Shown here piece by piece: positions 8,701-9,145 of a stretch of DNA of 9,145 nucleotides. Made by a program: the position numbers and the translations under genes. Numbering within the stretch: position 1 is the stretch's first letter; each line of letters starts with the position of its first letter. Under the pieces are notes generated by a model. It was not told the origin of the DNA, ran no database searches, and saw only the letters and a program-made list of their open reading frames with translations. This stretch comes from SBAX01 sp964421865. GTDB lineage: Bacteria; Planctomycetota; Phycisphaerae; UBA1845. The stretch spans positions 1 through 9,145 of the forward strand of contig CAYQZH010000178.1 in NCBI GenBank assembly GCA_964421865.1. Reading direction: 5' to 3'.

Positions 8701-8898
8701 GCGTCCCTCCGCCCGCCGAAAGGGCACGTCGCCGTAATTACCGATGGCGACGAGATTCGGACCTCCCCAAGCCGGCGCGCAAACGATGAGACTCAAGCCC
8801 GCGACGAGTCCCGCATGGAGTCGCCCTGGAGCGCGGCCCGTGCCCGAGGCCCGTCGGACGGCGCGTCCGCAGGACACGCTGCGATGCTGTCTACGCAT
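5788..8898 (-). CDS. Large exported protein: beta-rich N-terminus, terpene-cyclase-like helical domain, two DUF4159 domains
   Basis: Predicted 1036-aa exported protein, first gene of the operon. The basic N-terminus and hydrophobic stretch (about 28-45, ending APAWG) look like a signal peptide. Residues about 50-265 are beta-rich and unrecognised. Residues about 300-610 form a helical repeat region like prenyltransferase/squalene-cyclase alpha-toroids, with QW-like motifs FLVAAQASDGGW (382-393) and YWTEAQVYDGGF (445-456). No DxDD acid motif is seen, so cyclase catalysis is unlikely. Two DUF4159 domains follow (about 616-800 and 828-1022). The first has LSVLGPFN, GGSVVIDIAE and a QSWSCQWH end; the second has DLVWVNVAG, GGKYLFADVV and SSGIGYHSFPDC. 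DUF4159 has no established function. A palindromic repeat adds residues 736-753 in frame. The ATG at 8898 has GGGAG six bases upstream; in-frame ATGs at 8925 and 9048 lack a good site and would bury the signal peptide. The stop overlaps the next gene's alternative start as ATGA. Confidence 0.85.
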   Translation of the reverse strand: MRRQHRSVSCGRAVRRASGTGRAPGRLHAGLVAGLSLIVCAPAWGGPNLVAIGNYGDVPFRRAEGRDSFSGKEIIYSFDDPEFDFGRVIVRSNQPKVVVRRDLFVGFTGDALLLSTQPEGGRGTTGASAGGNIQIQEVEVWLRINGKLRPGATYEWEVESVSGQEIPNDVPALIPALWADGEQIGAEVNIKKPEPTDDDRIQRLLLPHGQVTLKKFEKQTGGAWIVLKPTGFGASVGLKRFSFREVDSDPEAATDTGMPVPVRYIPIRNVLEDDIAAVLERSTRALKAPMRPDHTWGGDADLAARVMTTARVANALAELEPTLRDSGQASDDVKQAMQWLAKQSPPAAQPWSLDTVAARLHCLARHGGLAEFGPAIQADVQFLVAAQASDGGWADRTPMTGAAPNAANLAGSNHDDSARVLSALREARFAGAEPDQKAWKGVLSYWTEAQVYDGGFSNKLEKYGGVGQAPTSAYTATGAAALLAGIDMSACLGNKRCSAYTAPAAQLRGATRAIEWLEKNYKEQSKDEGSVVGTADPYLEPARMQLLGGISGLSHFHDKDHFDEEARTLLEHYDKASGLFGVRAPQGNTFAQAPSLLRTADALSILGAGEAPTVCQRIIVGDAQNGWGQYRGDAQHLVRYLASQRGRQFNWRRTSIDREVRELVEVPITVLSVLGPFNWSPTEWQKIREYCLAGGSVVIDIAEEAQGQRDAVFSALKQAFPEYPLAELPSDAPVLTPLPSPLEKGGAEGGRLKVPGIQALGNGFRHFLFLPKQSWSCQWHLNQVDEHKEAFAFINDLLTYATDDTPPPSSFAVSTYAVGSVPSKSMKAHRLQIGSSIPAYPNLVETMDRLMRSNFRLAITEPIDPKEADLVWVNVAGANPPSEPQRAEMLDALRGGKYLFADVVSGNKDWDEGFRAALRQMDAGITLEKLSRSDPVFTGEIPGTQGFDAVKVNFRRALHTRFSTAGRCDLYAILAKGKPVGVYSAYDISSGIGYHSFPDCRGVTPQHARKLAMNVFLAAYGWKVSAATGSGSGTKG
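6640..6693. repeat. Palindromic C-run/G-run mini-repeat inserted in frame in the DUF4159 gene
   Basis: A 54-base block whose core is a perfect 9-bp stem, TCCCCCCTT (6661-6669) and AAGGGGGGA (6673-6681), with a 3-base TTC loop. An outer six-C/six-G pair (6650-6655 and 6687-6692) forms a second stem across an imperfect internal loop. TTTAAGG- and TAAGG-type edges flank it. On the coding strand it reads TPLPSPLEKGGAEGGRLK (residues 736-753), quite unlike the surrounding protein. It matches the general look of dispersed 'PLPLEKGG'-coding repeats found in many bacterial genomes (recalled, not searched). The length is a multiple of three and contains no stop, so the gene stays open. Confidence 0.75.
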
Positions 8899-8937
8899 GT
8901 CGGTCTCCCAGACGAAATCGGTCATCCGTGGGCGAGC

Positions 8938-8965
8938 CGCCCCTAGGGGCGAAGCCGCGAAGCGG
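8938..8965 (-). promoter_or_regulatory. Two adjacent palindromes in the operon leader
   Basis: CGCCCCTAGGGGCG (8938-8951) is a perfect 14-bp palindrome. Next to it, CCGC (8955-8958) and GCGG (8962-8965) enclose a GAA triloop, with three more possible pairs outside (8951-8953 with 8966-8968). Both lie 40-70 bases upstream of the preferred start at 8898. No T tract follows, so a terminator is unlikely; a protein-binding site or leader RNA structure is possible. Confidence 0.35.
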
Positions 8966-9025
8966 TTCGTACAACAACGGCGGTGCGACCCGCAGTCGGC
9001 GTCTACGACCGGCTTAATCCCCCGT

Positions 9026-9055
9026 ATCCTATGACGACGCTTCGTCATCGGCCAA
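9026..9055 (-). promoter_or_regulatory. Weak sigma70-like promoter candidate with an inverted repeat in its spacer
   Basis: On the minus strand, TTGGCC (plus 9050-9055, 4 of 6 consensus matches) and TAGGAT (plus 9026-9031, 4 of 6) are separated by 18 bases. A perfect 7-bp inverted repeat, ATGACGA/TCGTCAT with a 4-base loop (9031-9048), fills the spacer and touches the -10, which would suit a repressor or activator site. The position, about 130 bases before the start codon, is reasonable. In GC-rich DNA such matches arise by chance. Confidence 0.25.
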
Positions 9056-9145
9056 TCCGACCGCTACGGAGGTGAGGCATCCCCGTCTCTGGGTCGGCGT
9101 CAAGTTCGTGGGTGAACATCTTCCGAACAACCGCCCGGCCTGAAA

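Larger units (their letters stand above)
8899..9145. other. Upstream leader of the secreted-protein operon
   Basis: This stretch holds the candidate promoter and inverted repeats described separately, plus a GGGAG ribosome site (about 8905-8909) that decides the ATG at 8898. An open frame continues on the minus strand up to an ATG at 9048, but its residues are Arg-rich and look non-coding. No gene end, tRNA or other RNA gene is recognisable before the window edge. Confidence 0.55.

Noticed and set aside
8899..9048. Extended start (9048) for the DUF4159 gene
   Set aside because: The extra 50 residues are Arg/Cys-rich, lack a ribosome site at the ATG and would place the signal peptide far inside the protein.

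Overview
This GC-rich window reads as the chromosome of a free-living bacterium, most likely a member of the Planctomycetota or a close relative, probably from a draft or metagenome assembly. The lineage is inferred from gene content: a secreted DUF1570-like metallopeptidase, a small secreted protein with an N-terminal 'KNG..VEGEIV' beta-barrel-like segment, and a very large exported DUF4159 protein with a terpene-cyclase-like helical domain. There is no 16S rRNA or universal marker in the window, so the assignment is tentative. All five genes lie on the minus strand. A run of ten N (2601-2610) marks a scaffold join of unknown true length.

Reading in the direction of transcription, from high to low coordinates: 8899-9145 is a leader with a weak promoter candidate and several inverted repeats. 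It is followed by a tightly coupled three-gene operon of exported proteins. The first is a 1036-aa DUF4159 protein (8898-5788). The second is a 392-aa secreted protein of unknown function (5782-4604), reached through an ATGA-type junction. The third is a 651-aa DUF1570-like zinc peptidase with a lectin-like C-terminal domain (4611-2656), which overlaps the preceding gene by 8 bp. The overlaps and signal peptides suggest the three products work together in the periplasm or cell envelope; the actual process is unknown.

Across the gap lies a two-component system. An OmpR/PhoB-type response regulator (2419-1712) is followed 52 bp later by a PhoR-type sensor histidine kinase (1659-160) with two membrane helices, HAMP, PAS, HisKA and HATPase domains. 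It ends at a good rho-independent terminator (about 12-49). The regulator's ribosome-binding region lies inside a 7-bp inverted repeat. Because of the gap, adjacency between the two-component system and the secreted-protein operon should not be assumed.

The most distinctive features are a palindromic C-run/G-run mini-repeat carried in frame inside the DUF4159 gene (6640-6693), which adds 18 low-complexity residues in a domain loop, and the undescribed three-protein export operon itself. No RNA genes, CRISPR arrays, transposases or phage genes were seen.
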